From the NCBI GenBank assembly GCA_030824835.1, contig JAPJRA010000328.1, positions 1-5,172 on the forward strand: a stretch of 5,172 nt of DNA, in the 5' to 3' direction. The position numbers were made by a program, and so were the translations under genes. Under the pieces are notes generated by a model, which was given only the letters and a program-made list of their open reading frames with translations, did not search any database and was not told where the DNA came from. Positions within the stretch are counted from its first letter, which is position 1. Each line of letters begins with the position of its first letter. Shown in pieces: positions 4,902-5,172 of this stretch. Origin of the DNA: Geminicoccaceae bacterium (GTDB taxonomy: Bacteria > Pseudomonadota > Alphaproteobacteria > Geminicoccales > Geminicoccaceae).

Positions 4902-4911
4902 CTGACGTCAG
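4902..4911. repeat. Perfect 10 bp palindrome CTGACGTCAG
   Basis: The ten bases are self-complementary about their centre. Palindromes of this kind can be operator half-site pairs, but it lies in a convergent intergenic region away from any visible promoter, so chance is a real possibility. Confidence 0.3.
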
Positions 4912-4998
4912 ACTCAACTGCGGCTGATGGCGCCGCGGCCTGATTGTCCTCCACGTACCTGATCACAACGGCGATCAGCCGTGCCGCCGACAGAAAGG

Positions 4999-5022
4999 TG
5001 GCCCGGGGCGAACCCCGGGCCA
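4999..5022 (-). terminator. Probable intrinsic terminator of nrdJ
   Basis: TGGCCCGGGG (4999-5008) and CCCCGGGCCA (5013-5022) form a perfect 10 bp GC-rich stem with a four-base loop. Read on the minus strand, it starts about 60 nt after the nrdJ stop and is followed by CCTTTCTG, a short T-rich tail. No T tail follows on the plus strand, so it fits nrdJ better than the transpeptidase, although it could also slow plus-strand transcription. Confidence 0.65.
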
Positions 5023-5083
5023 AATGTGGAGGAGAATACAAGAAAAGAACGCCCCGCTTGCCCGACGGGACGTATGCGTACCG

Positions 5084-5172
5084 TCAGCTACAGCCTGTGG
5101 TTGAGCCGCAGGTATCGCATTTCAGGCAGGTGCCGTTCCGCACCAGCGTGAAGTTGCCGCAAGCGGAGCAGG
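5084..5172 (-). CDS. nrdJ: Vitamin B12-dependent ribonucleotide reductase, C-terminal 28 codons (partial)
   Basis: NrdJ is the cytoplasmic class II ribonucleotide reductase, using adenosylcobalamin to convert ribonucleotides to deoxyribonucleotides in the presence or absence of oxygen. Only the end of the gene is in the window; translation of the reverse complement from 5170 to the TGA at 5086-5084 gives CSACGNFTLVRNGT and then CLKCDTCGSTTGCS. This cysteine-rich tail (CxxC, then CxxCxxC and a final Cys-Ser) is the characteristic zinc-ribbon-like C terminus of the large proteobacterial NrdJ proteins and includes cysteines needed for re-reduction of the active site. The gene enters from the right edge, so its length, start and active site are not visible. 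It converges on the L,D-transpeptidase gene, with a hairpin terminator in between. Confidence 0.88.
   Translation of the reverse strand, partial: CSACGNFTLVRNGTCLKCDTCGSTTGCS

Larger units (their letters stand above)
4808..5083. other. Convergent intergenic region with hairpins and a palindrome
   Basis: This region of about 276 bp lies between the 3' ends of the transpeptidase gene and nrdJ. It holds a 7 bp hairpin at 4863-4882, a 10 bp palindrome at 4902-4911 and a 10 bp hairpin at 4999-5022, each listed separately. The open frames crossing it have no ribosome-binding sites or recognisable products, and no RNA gene was recognised. Confidence 0.6.

Noticed and set aside
4148..5041. 297-codon minus-strand open frame antisense to the L,D-transpeptidase
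   Set aside because: It overlaps a gene with full catalytic motifs, has no recognisable domain and no ribosome-binding site.

Overview
The window is GC-rich, densely coded DNA from a Gram-negative bacterium. A high-GC alphaproteobacterium, perhaps of the Rhodospirillales type, fits best. The pointers are a class II (B12-dependent) ribonucleotide reductase tail, a murein lipoprotein with a lipobox, a Tat-exported L,D-transpeptidase of the ErfK/YbiS family, and a GCS2-family carboxylate-amine ligase next to an N-formylglutamate amidohydrolase homologue. The taxonomic guess comes from gene content and general sequence feel only. No RNA genes, insertion sequences, CRISPR arrays or phage genes were seen.

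Layout, left to right. (1) 1-49, minus: the first 16 codons of mobB (molybdopterin-guanine dinucleotide biosynthesis GTPase), leaving the window at its left edge. (2) 157-384, plus: a TusA-family sulfur carrier, divergent from mobB and preceded by a tiny six-codon leader ORF that carries the good ribosome-binding site. (3) 381-1529, minus: a GCS2/YbdK-type carboxylate-amine ligase whose stop codon overlaps the tusA stop in a shared CTAG. (4) 1611-2459, minus: an N-formylglutamate amidohydrolase family protein, probably co-transcribed with the ligase. (5) 2460-2711: a divergent intergenic region. (6) 2712-3236, plus: a small secreted YkuD-domain protein whose motifs resemble E. coli YafK/DpaA, the enzyme that releases Braun lipoprotein from peptidoglycan. 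(7) 3373-3639, plus: an 88-residue Lpp/OprI-like alanine-zipper lipoprotein ending in Arg-Lys, followed by a strong hairpin. (8) 3776-4807, plus: a Tat-signal ErfK/YbiS-like L,D-transpeptidase, the family that joins Braun lipoprotein to peptidoglycan. (9) 4808-5083: noncoding, with hairpins and a palindrome. (10) 5084-5172, minus: the last 28 codons of nrdJ, leaving the window at its right edge.

The most interesting part is 2712-4807. Three consecutive same-strand genes look like a complete outer-membrane tethering module: a candidate release enzyme, the lipoprotein tether with the C-terminal lysine that is the usual attachment point, and a candidate attachment enzyme. In E. coli these functions are encoded at unlinked loci. 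The module is read from motifs and gene order, and the direction of the first enzyme (cut or join) is inference. The left part carries a sulfur/molybdenum-cofactor pair (mobB, tusA) and a ligase/amidohydrolase pair of unknown substrate.
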